Source: Anabaena lutea FACHB-196
GTDB lineage: Bacteria > Cyanobacteriota > Cyanobacteriia > Cyanobacteriales > Nostocaceae
Reading direction: 5' to 3'
NCBI RefSeq assembly: GCF_014698305.1
Contig: NZ_JACJST010000008.1
Span: 1-64,000, forward strand
Length of the DNA: 64,000 bases
The notes beneath the pieces are model-generated. The model had not been told where the DNA came from. It saw nothing but the letters and a program-made list of their open reading frames with translations, and searched no databases. The first letter of the stretch is position 1. Each line of letters begins with the position of its first letter. A program made the position numbers and the translations under genes. Below are positions 19,401 to 27,058 of the stretch, piece by piece.

Positions 19401-19449
19401 TTACAGGTATTTGTGCCATCCACCATAAATGTTTGTACAGTTCCAGCAT
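16402..19449 (-). CDS. Large membrane protein with seven helical repeats
   Basis: 1015 residues. The N-terminus has four hydrophobic segments (about 34-60, 88-110, 114-160) and the C-terminus ends in one more (WWLFTTAVVSGIAAALGGA). Between them are seven related repeats of about 80-95 residues built as YLR.TGKEELNPEGIQRDL, LSRFDRDTL, LLSQRQDLSEEQVN and IID. The central repeats 4-6 are nearly identical; the outer ones diverge. Each repeat looks like two or three helices. I do not recognise the family or function; the layout suggests a long helical stalk between membrane anchors. Start ATG 19449 has AGGAAA upstream. A terminator follows the gene. Confidence 0.75.
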   Translation of the reverse strand: MLELYKHLWWMAQIPVNPANVTPAQASVLTSGPRFFVALISGVILAFAFQLVFTNLSVAAGISYLGHSSESEEVESFGGTIRKIGTGLGIWTLVTVTLALLIACFLAVKLSLLILDPSLGAILGLVIWGAYFLLLVWVSTTTVGSLIGSVVNTATSGFQAIMGTATAALGAKAVNQQVVATAEAAASAVRREFGSAIAPASIRENIEDYIEKLRPPEIDISKIRGEFERLLNEPQFKAIANSPDLRNIDRQQFIDLISSRTDLSKREVNRIADALYKIWQQVVSQQVPSTDRVGELVDYLKSLPPGQTKTDELNAKLEQLIAETHATKEVEEKPGFIQQTLSALTGVVLGRADLSDLDVEKILRTFGTARQKVIQQVTEQPYSPIRADIENYLGNTYAWQLSQERIAQEFRDVIYDPAADPGTIRRELEKISRQDFVNILQQRGLLTQTQISHIADQLVAVRDNVLVTVTAQEEREIVQDLQRRVESYLLVTPKANLTPEGIERDFKPLLADSEADHETLSRRLAQVEREQMGEILLARNDIQERELDPILDELEMQRDRVLIESLGLAQQAQHQAETLWLNVESYLRNTGKEQLNPDAIRADLKRLLEDPQAGLAAIRWRLSRFDRDTLVQLLSQRQDLSEEQVNHIIDAVEESWHSIRHTPQLVADKAKEQYDSVTTTIADYLRKTGKEELNPEGIQRDLTRLFENPQQGAVAIRRRLSHIDRDTLVKLLSQRQDLSEEQVNQIIDGVQTSIRNIVRAPRRLATRTQQRMQNFQAYLQEYLRLTGKEELNPEGIKRDLQLLLHDPRVGMESLSDRLAHFDRETIIALLKIREDITDEDAARIADNIVLVRDQFVEQVRGIQRRIQDVIEGVFARVRNYLNALDRPELNYDGITHDIRQLFDDPQAGFDALRDRLSSFNRDTLVAVLSSREDISAEDANRIVDQIERARNNVLQRAERLQHEAQHRLEQVKHQAQRQAEETRKAAANAAWWLFTTAVVSGIAAALGGAIAVVLV

Positions 19450-19974
19450 GATTTGTATTTCCTGCCTCTAATTAAATTTGAGAAATTTGATTGAGAAATT
19501 TGAGAAATTAAAGATTTCGTTAGTATTTGTGGCAATATCCAACTCCTCTAGCTTTCAGAATCCAGGAATATAGTCGATCCCCACATCCATCTAAGGTGGG
19601 AAAATATTATCTAACGTTAGACAGAAATTGCCGATTTTAGACTAGTTTAGACTGTTAATTTGTGTTAAAATTATCTCTTTTTTTAATATAAGTTTTACTA
19701 TTTATTTAGTTATATATTTTGAGTCTTTGCTGAACATAAATCATAACTTAATTAGCTGAATTTACACTTATTTATAATTACTGGCTATGTCAACCTCTCA
19801 GGGTGGATTTGTCTGCGCCAATAGTTTTTTATTATCTTCCACAAGTAGTGCCTCTAGTTTGTACCTCTAGGCATAAATAAATTTTGTGTACTAACGTTAC
19901 CTTGAAGTTAAGCATTAAATTGTTTAGGACAAAAAAGTCAAGACCTCAAACTAGCTTAATTTTGGAGGTAAAAA
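19450..19974. other. 525-bp divergent intergenic region
   Basis: It separates the minus-strand repeat protein from the plus-strand Hli gene, so it carries both promoters. I see a 10-bp palindrome CTAACGTTAG at 19611-19620 and a related CTAACGTTAC near 19891, plus a small repeat of GAAATTTGAGAAATT near 19475-19510. No ORF is credible. Confidence 0.5.
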
Positions 19975-20178
19975 ATGGAAACTCGCTCATCTACTGATAT
20001 ATCAGCAGTTGCTAAAGCCTATAATGGCGTAGATCGTAACGCCTTTATCTTCGGCTGGAATCCCCAAGCCGAATTATGGAATGGACGCTTGGCAATGATT
20101 GGATTTATTGCCTATCTAATGTGGGATTTATTCGGCTACAGTGTTCTCCGTGACGTGCTGCACATGATCAGATACTAA
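19975..20178 (+). CDS. High-light-inducible protein (Hlip/SCP family)
   Basis: 67 residues with one transmembrane helix. The chlorophyll-binding signature is visible as FGWNPQAELWNGRLAMIGFI, with Glu and Asn/Arg in ELWNGR as expected for the one-helix CAB-like fold. Such proteins bind chlorophyll and zeaxanthin near photosystem II assembly intermediates and dissipate excess excitation in the thylakoid. A strong ribosome-binding site GGAGG lies 8 bases before the ATG. It is monocistronic. The usual trigger is high light or nutrient stress. Confidence 0.93.
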   Translation: METRSSTDISAVAKAYNGVDRNAFIFGWNPQAELWNGRLAMIGFIAYLMWDLFGYSVLRDVLHMIRY

Positions 20179-20444
20179 GCCAATTTACCTTGGGCTGGTA
20201 ATGGGTAATTGATAATTGGTTAAATTCCTCTTTAAACCCCGTTGTGTACCTGCCACCTTTTCCTTAACTATAGGGATAATATTTGATTTGGAAATATACG
20301 TAGGGTGGGCATTGCCCACTCTACAAAACTTAAAATTTTCAACTACTGGGTATTTTCAAAAATCAAATATAACTTCCATAATTTTTTAAAAATCTCTTTT
20401 CCTGTTCTTGATAGCCAATGGGGATTTTTGATAATTTGCACAAC

Positions 20445-21782
20445 TCAAAGTAAAAAACGCACCAATACGTAAAAAGCAGAAGTCACAAGTTGAAGCAACA
20501 TTACAGGAATACCGTAATGTAAAAAAGTCTTAAACGAAATCCTTCTTCCATGCTGTTCAGCAATCCCCGCAGCGACAATATTAGAAGAAGCACCGACGAG
20601 AGTGCCATTACCTCCCAATGTTGCACCAAACATCATGGCGTAAAACAATGGTAAAACTTCTGGGGGAAACTGTCCTTGATAGTCTGAGGCTAAAACTTCT
20701 GCTGGTGCTAATCCCACATTGACGATATATTGTTTCAGCAAGGGAACCATGGCCACAACTAAAGGAATATTAGGAATAACGCTAGATAATATCCCCACTA
20801 AAAATAACAATACTAGGGAACCTAGGAGAATATTTTTCCCCAAAATCGTTCCTAAAATACCTGATAAACTTTGAATCACACCTGTTTTATCCAGTCCCCC
20901 AATTAGCACAAAAATGCTCATAAAAAATATTAATGTACTCCAATCTACATCTTTTAAGATGTTGTTGACAGTATCAATGCGGCTGTGATGAGATAATAAT
21001 AAAGCTAAAGCAGCCCCTAACAAAGCCACCGCAGCAGGTGAAATAGGTATCGGTAAGGATTCACCAATTACAAAAAATAGCAATACAAAACCTACAATTA
21101 CTCCACCCACCATTAAAACTCGTGGATGATTGATTTGTGGATGTGGTAATTCTGCTAAATCATCTAGTCTTGTATTCCAAATTTTTCTAAATAAAAATGG
21201 TAGTGTAACAATCACAGAAACAACAGCAAGTACACCTCCTAAACTCAAATTCCATAAATAATCTATAAAGCTAATATTTACAGCATCACCAACTATAAAA
21301 GTGGCAGGATCTCCAACTAAGGTTAACAACCCAGCACTATTAGCAACAAACACCATCAAAATTAATAAAGGCACAAAATTAACTCCTATTTCTTGTGCCA
21401 TGGGTGGAATTAAAGGTGCTAATAACATTACGGTAGTCGCATTGGGTAAAACTGCACAAATTGGTGTTACTAATGCCACTATACCTAATAGTAATTTTTT
21501 GCCACTACCTTGAGCGAGAATGACTATTTGTGTAGCTATATAACTGAAAATATTAGTCGGTTCAAATGCTCTTACTAAGACCATTACACCAAAAAATAAA
21601 CCCAATGTTCCATGACTTTTGCTAATGTAACCAACAGCTTCCGGCAAAGTCATGATATTAGCAAAAACTAGCAACAATGCTCCCAATAAAGCCGCAATTG
21701 TGAGATGTACCCATTCCGTCATGATTAAAAAAATAACGGAAATAAATATGATTATGCTCAGGATAGCTTGCCAATTTTCCAC
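20445..21782 (-). CDS. Ion-transporter-superfamily permease (ArsB/NhaD/SLC13-like)
   Basis: 445 residues, almost entirely hydrophobic, with about 11-12 transmembrane segments. Two repeated half-motifs of the IT superfamily are visible: PNATTVMLLAPLIPPMA and, in the C-terminal half, IPNIPLVVAMVPLL, plus NGTLVGASSNIV. This family includes Na+/H+ antiporters, arsenite exporters and anion symporters; the sequence alone does not select one. The universal-stress-protein gene lies 115 bp upstream on the same strand, but a terminator-like hairpin lies between, so it may be transcribed separately. Confidence 0.8.
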   Translation of the reverse strand: MENWQAILSIIIFISVIFLIMTEWVHLTIAALLGALLLVFANIMTLPEAVGYISKSHGTLGLFFGVMVLVRAFEPTNIFSYIATQIVILAQGSGKKLLLGIVALVTPICAVLPNATTVMLLAPLIPPMAQEIGVNFVPLLILMVFVANSAGLLTLVGDPATFIVGDAVNISFIDYLWNLSLGGVLAVVSVIVTLPFLFRKIWNTRLDDLAELPHPQINHPRVLMVGGVIVGFVLLFFVIGESLPIPISPAAVALLGAALALLLSHHSRIDTVNNILKDVDWSTLIFFMSIFVLIGGLDKTGVIQSLSGILGTILGKNILLGSLVLLFLVGILSSVIPNIPLVVAMVPLLKQYIVNVGLAPAEVLASDYQGQFPPEVLPLFYAMMFGATLGGNGTLVGASSNIVAAGIAEQHGRRISFKTFLHYGIPVMLLQLVTSAFYVLVRFLL

Positions 21783-21820
21783 ACTCTAAACCTCGAAATA
21801 TTACTGTTTGCATAGTAGCG

Positions 21821-21850
21821 AAAAAGCCACCTAAAGTATAGGTGACTTTT
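21821..21850 (-). terminator. Terminator-like hairpin after the stress-protein gene
   Basis: Minus strand reads AAAAGTCACCT, loop, AGGTGGCTTTTT. The 11-bp stem has one mismatch and is followed by a T run. It lies 47 bp downstream of the USP stop and upstream of the transporter gene. Confidence 0.7.
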
Positions 21851-21896
21851 CCATAATTTTAATTTAATTTCCCATCACTGTAATTGATAACAGCAA

Positions 21897-22556
21897 TTAT
21901 TCATCAATACAACTGGGAATACCCAAGACAGCGCAGGGAAAATTAGTGCCTAGCGTCTTAATCATCGGATGATTGATGGATTTACACCCTAAAAACAGAA
22001 TATCAGCGGCTTCTGATTCCACAAATTTTTTAAGTTCTGCACCAATACTGCCAAACCGCAGATGTGATTTAAATGATCCCTGCCATTCTTCAGCTAGAGT
22101 TTTTGCTTGCGAGAGAATTTTGTCGGCTTCTTGCAAAAAAGTTCGGGATTCTTTTTGTAGCTGTGGTAAACTTGCTGTTATTTTTGGTTGCGTCAATACC
22201 AACGTAACTGATTTTGATATATCGCTCACAGGACATTCTAATTGAGGCTGATTGTGAGCAACTTTGAAAATATCAAAATACTGATTTTTCAAGTTTTCTT
22301 CTAATACATACACAGCGTGAACTGTAACTTGAATGTTAGTAGCTAAACTCGTTTGGTGGGCAATCCAACAGGCAATATCTAGGGCTGTGTGACTCTGAGG
22401 GGAAGCATCATAGCCAACAATTAAATTAATGGAGTTGGCGACTTGATATTGTTGAGAAACGAGGTGTTCAGCTTCTGGTAACAATACCATTTGTTCAATT
22501 AGATCATCACGACCTATAGCACTTTGTAAACGTGCTAACATTGGCTTAATTTTCAC
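21897..22556 (-). CDS. Universal stress protein (UspA family)
   Basis: About 219 residues. The UspA fold is seen in LIVGYDASPQSHTALDIACWIA (beta1-alpha1) and the C-terminal ADILFLGCKS near residues 180-195 of the protein. The typical ATP-binding G-2x-G-9x-G(S/T) is not complete, so ATP binding is uncertain. I prefer the GTG start at 22556 because GGAGAG lies about 12 bases upstream and the protein then begins VKIKPMLARLQSAIG; a longer in-frame start at 22610 exists. It is preceded by a ydaO-type riboswitch. Confidence 0.85.
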   Translation of the reverse strand: MKIKPMLARLQSAIGRDDLIEQMVLLPEAEHLVSQQYQVANSINLIVGYDASPQSHTALDIACWIAHQTSLATNIQVTVHAVYVLEENLKNQYFDIFKVAHNQPQLECPVSDISKSVTLVLTQPKITASLPQLQKESRTFLQEADKILSQAKTLAEEWQGSFKSHLRFGSIGAELKKFVESEAADILFLGCKSINHPMIKTLGTNFPCAVLGIPSCIDE

Positions 22557-22664
22557 AGTTTTAACTTCTCTCCCATGAAACGAGTGACGAATGAGAAGCA
22601 GGGATGCCAATTTAGGATTTAGGATTTAGGATTGAACCAAAATCATCAATCTAAAATTGATTTA

Positions 22665-22712
22665 GGAAACCCCAATCATAACTGCTACTACAGCCAAGGT
22701 TTTGGGGGTTCC
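22665..22712 (-). promoter_or_regulatory. Expression-platform hairpin after riboswitch 1
   Basis: Arms GGAACCCCCAA and TTGGGGTTTCC (one mismatch) follow the aptamer directly on the minus strand and share its last bases. It lacks a T run, so it might act on translation or as an anti-terminator rather than as a simple terminator. Confidence 0.5.
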
Positions 22713-22836
22713 TTCCATTGCCGACGGAGTTAGCTGACGGGCTAAGACTGGAAGGTGTCTCTCATAAGATTAGCCCCAATTTTTGGTTCCTCCGTTTCAA
22801 ATCCAGCTTTCATGAATTTGAATTAGGCTACCCGCT
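22711..22836 (-). promoter_or_regulatory. ydaO/yuaA-type (c-di-AMP) riboswitch upstream of the stress-protein gene
   Basis: Read on the minus strand, the conserved segments come in order: CGGAGGAACCAA, then GGGGCTAATCTT, then a GAGAGACACC arm, and finally CCCGTCAGCTAACTCCGTC and GGC. These match the conserved blocks of the ydaO class. That class senses cyclic di-AMP and usually turns genes off when the ligand is high. The aptamer ends about 155 bases before the USP start. A second, longer copy occurs at 26521. Confidence 0.88.
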
Positions 22837-22856
22837 AAAAACATAATAATACTATT

Positions 22857-23693
22857 TTATTCTTCTGAAGTAAAGTGGTGATCTAGAAAATTTAGAGCGT
22901 GGTTGCGGAGTTCAAAATATTCTTTAGAATTTCGGATCACACTGCGATCGCGTGGACGCTGAAACGGAACTTTGAGAATTTCCCCAATATTAGCGCATGG
23001 GCCATTGGTCATTAATACAATTCGATCAGACATATAAATTGCTTCGTCTACATCATGAGTAATCATCATTACGGCTTGACGATGATTTTCCCAGATATCT
23101 AATACCTGACGCTGCAATTTACCACGAGTTAAAGCATCTAGTGCGCCAAAAGGTTCATCCATTAATAACATTTTCGGACGAATTGCCAAAGCTCTAGCAA
23201 TACCTACTCTTTGTTTCATACCTCCAGAAATTTCATCAGGATATTTATCGGCTGCTGATGTTAAGTTTACCATTGCCAAGTGTTCATTGACAATGCTAAT
23301 TCTTTCGGCACGATTAGCATTTTTTAGCACTTCATCAACAGCTAAACGGATATTTTCGCGTACCGTTAACCAAGGTAAGAGCGAGTAATTTTGAAATACC
23401 ATCATCCTATCTGCACCTGGCTTGCGGATTTCTTTGCCATCTAAACGTACTGAGCCAGATGTGGCTTTTTGAAATCCACCAATAATTTTCAGTAATGTTG
23501 ATTTACCACAACCTGAATGACCAATTACAGAAATATACTCATCTTCACCAATCGTAAGATTAACGCCATCTAAGACAACAGCATCTCCTTTGTCTGGTGT
23601 TGGATAAGACTTGACCAAATTTTCAATTTCCAGAAATCCATGCTGGGGCTTAACTTCTTGATAAGACTCGTTTGAGAAGGAGGTATATTGCAT
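22857..23693 (-). CDS. ABC transporter ATP-binding protein (NrtD/CmpD/SsuB-like)
   Basis: About 278 residues starting MQYTSFSNES; the frame opens 26 codons earlier without conserved sequence, and AGGAA lies before the Met at 23693. Walker A GHSGCGKST, Q-loop in MVFQNYSLLPW, signature EISGGMKQRVGIARAL, Walker B LLMDEPFGALD and the H-loop MITHDVDEAI are all present. The subgroup energises nitrate, bicarbonate, taurine or sulfonate importers. It is the third gene of the operon permease-binding protein-ATPase. Confidence 0.92.
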   Translation of the reverse strand: MQYTSFSNESYQEVKPQHGFLEIENLVKSYPTPDKGDAVVLDGVNLTIGEDEYISVIGHSGCGKSTLLKIIGGFQKATSGSVRLDGKEIRKPGADRMMVFQNYSLLPWLTVRENIRLAVDEVLKNANRAERISIVNEHLAMVNLTSAADKYPDEISGGMKQRVGIARALAIRPKMLLMDEPFGALDALTRGKLQRQVLDIWENHRQAVMMITHDVDEAIYMSDRIVLMTNGPCANIGEILKVPFQRPRDRSVIRNSKEYFELRNHALNFLDHHFTSEE

Positions 23694-23760
23694 GATTAAA
23701 TATTCCTGAATTAGTGAAATTTTGAACCCAAAAATTAAGACATGAACAAATGAGTTATTT

Positions 23761-23867
23761 CTCGTTCCCATACTCTGTATGGGAATGAATTCTAGAAGGC
23801 TCTGCCTTTAATGAATGTAGAGGCAGAGCCTCTGTGATAGCATTCCCAGTCTCTGACTGGGAACGAG
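23761..23867. repeat. Interspersed nested palindrome inside the ABC operon
   Basis: The outer arms CTCGTTCCCA and TGGGAACGAG are reverse complements. Inside lie TACTCTGTATGGGAATG with its own symmetry and AAGGCTCTGCCT/AGGCAGAGCCT. A half copy lies at 34484-34534. It fills the gap between the binding-protein and ATPase genes and may form a stable mRNA hairpin. Confidence 0.85.
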
Positions 23868-23883
23868 ATAATATACACCTACT

Positions 23884-25386
23884 TTAGGACATAAAAAAGC
23901 GATTGGGAGCGTTAGCCCTGATGGCAAAACTATTTAGATAACCAACAGGATCACTAGGGTCAAAGCCTTTTTTATCTATGAATGCTTCGGGCGATTCAAC
24001 CTTATAATCATCCTTGGGGCATTGAATTCCCATTTCCGCAGCTATATCCCGATATAAATCTGTTCGCCACCCTCTTTCGGCTATTTGATTGGCATTTTTG
24101 GGAATTTCTTTGATTTGTCCCCAACGAGCGGCTTGAGTCATAAACCAAATACTTCGAGAACGCCATAAAAATGTGGAATGTTCTCCTGTTTCTTGGGGAA
24201 TATTTTCAGGAATATCGTAGAAAATTGTGGTATCAGCAGCTGTAATAGTGCGGTCTTTACTATCAAAGCCACCATAATTGTAATTACCAATAATTCCTGG
24301 AGAAGTCAATTTAGTTATGGGCGCATTTTGCTGTTTTGGTTTTGCGCCAGTAAAGGATTTTTCTGTCATTAATTGTGCTACTTCTTGCCGATTTTCAGGT
24401 TTACTGCAATACTGACAGGCTTCAATCATTGCTTTTACCAAAGAACGATAGGTTTTGGGATAATTATTGATGAAAGATTCCATTACTCCTAGCAATCTGT
24501 CTGGGTGTCCTTGCCAAACTTCTTTACCTTGAGCGAATGTAAAACCGATGCCTTCGTTACCTTGAATTGCTCTGGTGTTCCAAGGTTCGGCTACCATGTA
24601 AGCTTGCATTGCGCCAATTCTCATGTTTGTCACCATTTGCGGTGGGGAAACGATGATGACCCGAAATTCCTTGAAGGGGTCTACACCAGCAGCCGCAGAT
24701 ATATAGCGGACAAAGTATTCATAAATAGCAGAACTCAAAACTACCGCCCAAATTTTCTTTTCTGGGGGTTGTTGGTTAAAAAATCCCCGGAAGTCTCTTC
24801 CAAAGGCTTCTAAAGCACCATCACCATATTTTTGTTGATATTCATACCAAGGACGTATGCCAAAGTCCCACATTTCTTTGTTCATGGTCATGGCGTTACC
24901 ATGACGGTGTATGGTCATGGCTGCACATAGGGGGGCATGACGCGCACCTTCTGCGCCAATTCTGGCATTGGTGACAGCACCGGATACGACGGGTGCAGCA
25001 TCGAGACGACCAAAAATTAAACCGTCGCGGGAGTTTCCCCAACTAGCTTCGCGGTTGAGTTTGACATTTAAGCCGTATTTGCGGAAGAATCCTTTTTTCC
25101 ATGCGATCGCAAATGGCGCACAATCATTAACAGGAACATAACCAACAGTAATATCGGGTTTTTCTAAATCTTCGGGTCTAACTAAAGGTTCCACAGCTAA
25201 AGCAGCTTCCGTCAGTCCTTTAACAGACTTATCTCCAGATATCCCACATGATGACAACGCTAAACCCGCAGTCGTTGCACCTATTCCCTTAATAAAATCT
25301 CTACGAGTCCAATTATTTTCACTCATAATCGTATCCAATTTTGGATTATGTAAGATTTGCTGAGTCCGCTTTACAGCAGTTTTCAT
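23884..25386 (-). CDS. ABC transporter substrate-binding protein (NrtA/CmpA family, Tat-type lipoprotein)
   Basis: About 500 residues. A twin-arginine motif TRRDFIKGIG lies at about 28-37, followed by a hydrophobic stretch and a lipobox ending ALSSCG, so it is probably exported folded and then lipid-anchored. The long NrtA/CmpA-type binding fold follows (ITVGYVPVNDCAPFAIA, HGNAMTMNKEMW, FRVIIVSPPQMV). The typical ligands are nitrate or bicarbonate; the actual ligand is not readable. An internal start at Met21 (25326) would also retain the signal. The gene lies between the permease and ATPase genes, 183 bp and 112 bp away; both gaps contain palindromes. Confidence 0.88.
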   Translation of the reverse strand: MKTAVKRTQQILHNPKLDTIMSENNWTRRDFIKGIGATTAGLALSSCGISGDKSVKGLTEAALAVEPLVRPEDLEKPDITVGYVPVNDCAPFAIAWKKGFFRKYGLNVKLNREASWGNSRDGLIFGRLDAAPVVSGAVTNARIGAEGARHAPLCAAMTIHRHGNAMTMNKEMWDFGIRPWYEYQQKYGDGALEAFGRDFRGFFNQQPPEKKIWAVVLSSAIYEYFVRYISAAAGVDPFKEFRVIIVSPPQMVTNMRIGAMQAYMVAEPWNTRAIQGNEGIGFTFAQGKEVWQGHPDRLLGVMESFINNYPKTYRSLVKAMIEACQYCSKPENRQEVAQLMTEKSFTGAKPKQQNAPITKLTSPGIIGNYNYGGFDSKDRTITAADTTIFYDIPENIPQETGEHSTFLWRSRSIWFMTQAARWGQIKEIPKNANQIAERGWRTDLYRDIAAEMGIQCPKDDYKVESPEAFIDKKGFDPSDPVGYLNSFAIRANAPNRFFMS

Positions 25387-25440
25387 CTATATTGGAGACT
25401 TTCGATTAAAAAAATGTCCCAATTTGTAGTGTGAATGTAG

Positions 25441-25461
25441 GGGTTTAGCACTGCTAAACCC
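25441..25461. repeat. REP-like palindrome, copy 4
   Basis: GGGTTTAGCA / TGCTAAACCC around a central C, between the permease and binding-protein genes. It matches the three copies near the transposase at 369-935, about 24 kb away, and shows that the element is dispersed. Confidence 0.75.
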
Positions 25462-25569
25462 TTACTCATACTTTCTTAGACCACACTCTTCATTTCTCTG
25501 GAACGACTCTGCACCTCTGCGTGAAAAAATGTGATTTATTTACCTAAAAATCACTTTCAATAAATTGTT

Positions 25570-26421
25570 TTACTTCACACTTCCCGGACGGTGAGTAACT
25601 AACTCTTGAAGTTTACCCACACCATAATCTAGAACTAAGCCAGTTAAGCCAATTACAAACACAGCCAGAAATACAGAACTAAGATTTAAACGGCTCCATT
25701 CATCCCAAACAAAAAAGCCGATACCCACACCACCTGTCAACATTTCTACGGCAACAATTACCAGCCAAGCAATTCCTAAACTAATTCGCAAACCTGTAAA
25801 AATATAGGGCAAACTGGCAGGCCAAATAATTTTGATAATCTGTCGCCACCGAGGCATTTCCAACACCTGTGCTACATCTAAATAATCTTTAGAAACGCTA
25901 GAAACTCCCAAGGCTGTATTAATAATAGTTGGCCACAGGGAGGTAATGAAAATGACAAAAATAGCTGAAGGATCTGCCAAATTGAATATGGCTAAAGAGA
26001 TAGGCAACCAAGCGAGGGGTGAGACGGGTTTAAATATCTGAATAATAGGATTAAAAGCCAGCATTGCCGGTCTAGACGTCCCAATCAAAAACCCCAAGGG
26101 AATAGCGACTAATGCACCTAACCCAAAACCTAATAATACCCTGCGTAAACTGGCTAATAATAACCACCCAATTCCTAAGTTACCAGGACCTCTTTCATAG
26201 AATGGATTTAAGATGTAGTCCAAATTTGCAATTAAAGCTTCTGTTGGTGTAGGCATCAATTCACGATTAGCAAGTGCTACTACCCACCACAACAAAATTA
26301 TTCCCACAAAACCTACAACAGGCAATAAGAACTCATCCCGAAAAATAACAGGTTTTGCTTTTTTCCAAGCAAGTCTTCCAGCAACGGCAATCGTTGCAGC
26401 TAAATTCAGTTGCAAAATCAT
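25570..26421 (-). CDS. ABC transporter permease (NrtB/CmpB/SsuC-like)
   Basis: 283 residues with about six transmembrane helices and the permease loop EAA-type motif near ITSLWPTIINTALGVSSVSKDYLDVAQVL. The start ATG has GAGG 8 bases upstream. It is the first gene of the three-gene importer and lies directly after a second ydaO-type riboswitch. The family transports nitrate, bicarbonate, sulfonates or related anions. Confidence 0.9.
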   Translation of the reverse strand: MILQLNLAATIAVAGRLAWKKAKPVIFRDEFLLPVVGFVGIILLWWVVALANRELMPTPTEALIANLDYILNPFYERGPGNLGIGWLLLASLRRVLLGFGLGALVAIPLGFLIGTSRPAMLAFNPIIQIFKPVSPLAWLPISLAIFNLADPSAIFVIFITSLWPTIINTALGVSSVSKDYLDVAQVLEMPRWRQIIKIIWPASLPYIFTGLRISLGIAWLVIVAVEMLTGGVGIGFFVWDEWSRLNLSSVFLAVFVIGLTGLVLDYGVGKLQELVTHRPGSVK

Positions 26422-26520
26422 ATCGTAACCTCAACAGAGTTCAGCACGCATACACTGAAACTGAGCAGTACCAGCCTTGGACACTGATGAGATCAAAACA
26501 TTATCAAAATGCTGTCTCTT

Positions 26521-26730
26521 CAGTCTCCTCTCAATGCCTACGAAGTTAGCTGACGGGCTAGGGCTGAGAGATGCCCCTCTTTCAGAAGTGATGAGTTTTG
26601 AGTTCTGAATTCAATATTGACTAAATTCTCTACTTTTGACTCTTAACTAGTCACTTTCTAAGAGATACGCCCCACAATTTGGTTCCTCCGCTCCAGCCTT
26701 AGGTTAAGTACTGGATTAGGCTGACTTACT
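26521..26730 (-). promoter_or_regulatory. ydaO/yuaA-type (c-di-AMP) riboswitch upstream of the ABC transporter operon
   Basis: Minus-strand conserved blocks in order: GCGGAGGAACCAA, GGGGCGTATCTCT, a variable loop of about 80 bases, GGGGCATCTCTCAGCCC and AGCCCGTCAGCTAACTTCG with TAGGC. The 3' block is nearly the same as in riboswitch 1 at 22711. The extended variable loop accounts for the greater length (210 bases). It starts 100 bp upstream of the permease ATG. Confidence 0.88.
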
Positions 26731-27005
26731 CTAAAATATATACTAACAGCGACACAATAACATTAATATACAGTAAAAGCATCTGTGTTGATGATTAATA
26801 TTATTAATTTAACTACTTAATTTTCCTAAGTGTCCTAGTTTTTCAGTAATAATTCCTATCTATAGAATTATTTTGTGAGTGAATCTCTACCTATAGGCAT
26901 ACCAGGGTTAGCGCATCTCATATCATGTCCGGTTGTTCGCGCAGCTTGGCGGTAGCCATAATCCGACTATAAGGGAACACCAAAAAATAAATTACCCAAA
27001 AATCG

Positions 27006-27039
27006 TAGGGTGGGTTAGGACGGTAGTCCGTAACCTACC
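27006..27039. repeat. Palindromic interspersed repeat
   Basis: GGTTAGGAC / GTCCGTAACC around GGTA, flanked by CGTAGGGTGG. A shorter relative CGTAGGGTGGGCATTGCCCA occurs near 20299. Such elements are common in Nostoc-type genomes. Confidence 0.6.
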
Positions 27040-27058
27040 ATAAAAGTAGGGGATTTTT

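Larger units (their letters stand above)
26422..27058. other. 637-bp intergenic region with riboswitch and repeats
   Basis: The left 310 bp hold the ydaO-type leader of the ABC operon. The right part, 26740-27058, has no ORF; it holds an AT-rich promoter-like segment, a degenerate repeat (CGCGCAGCTTGGCGGTAGCC near 26940) and a palindromic repeat at 27006-27039. Confidence 0.6.
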
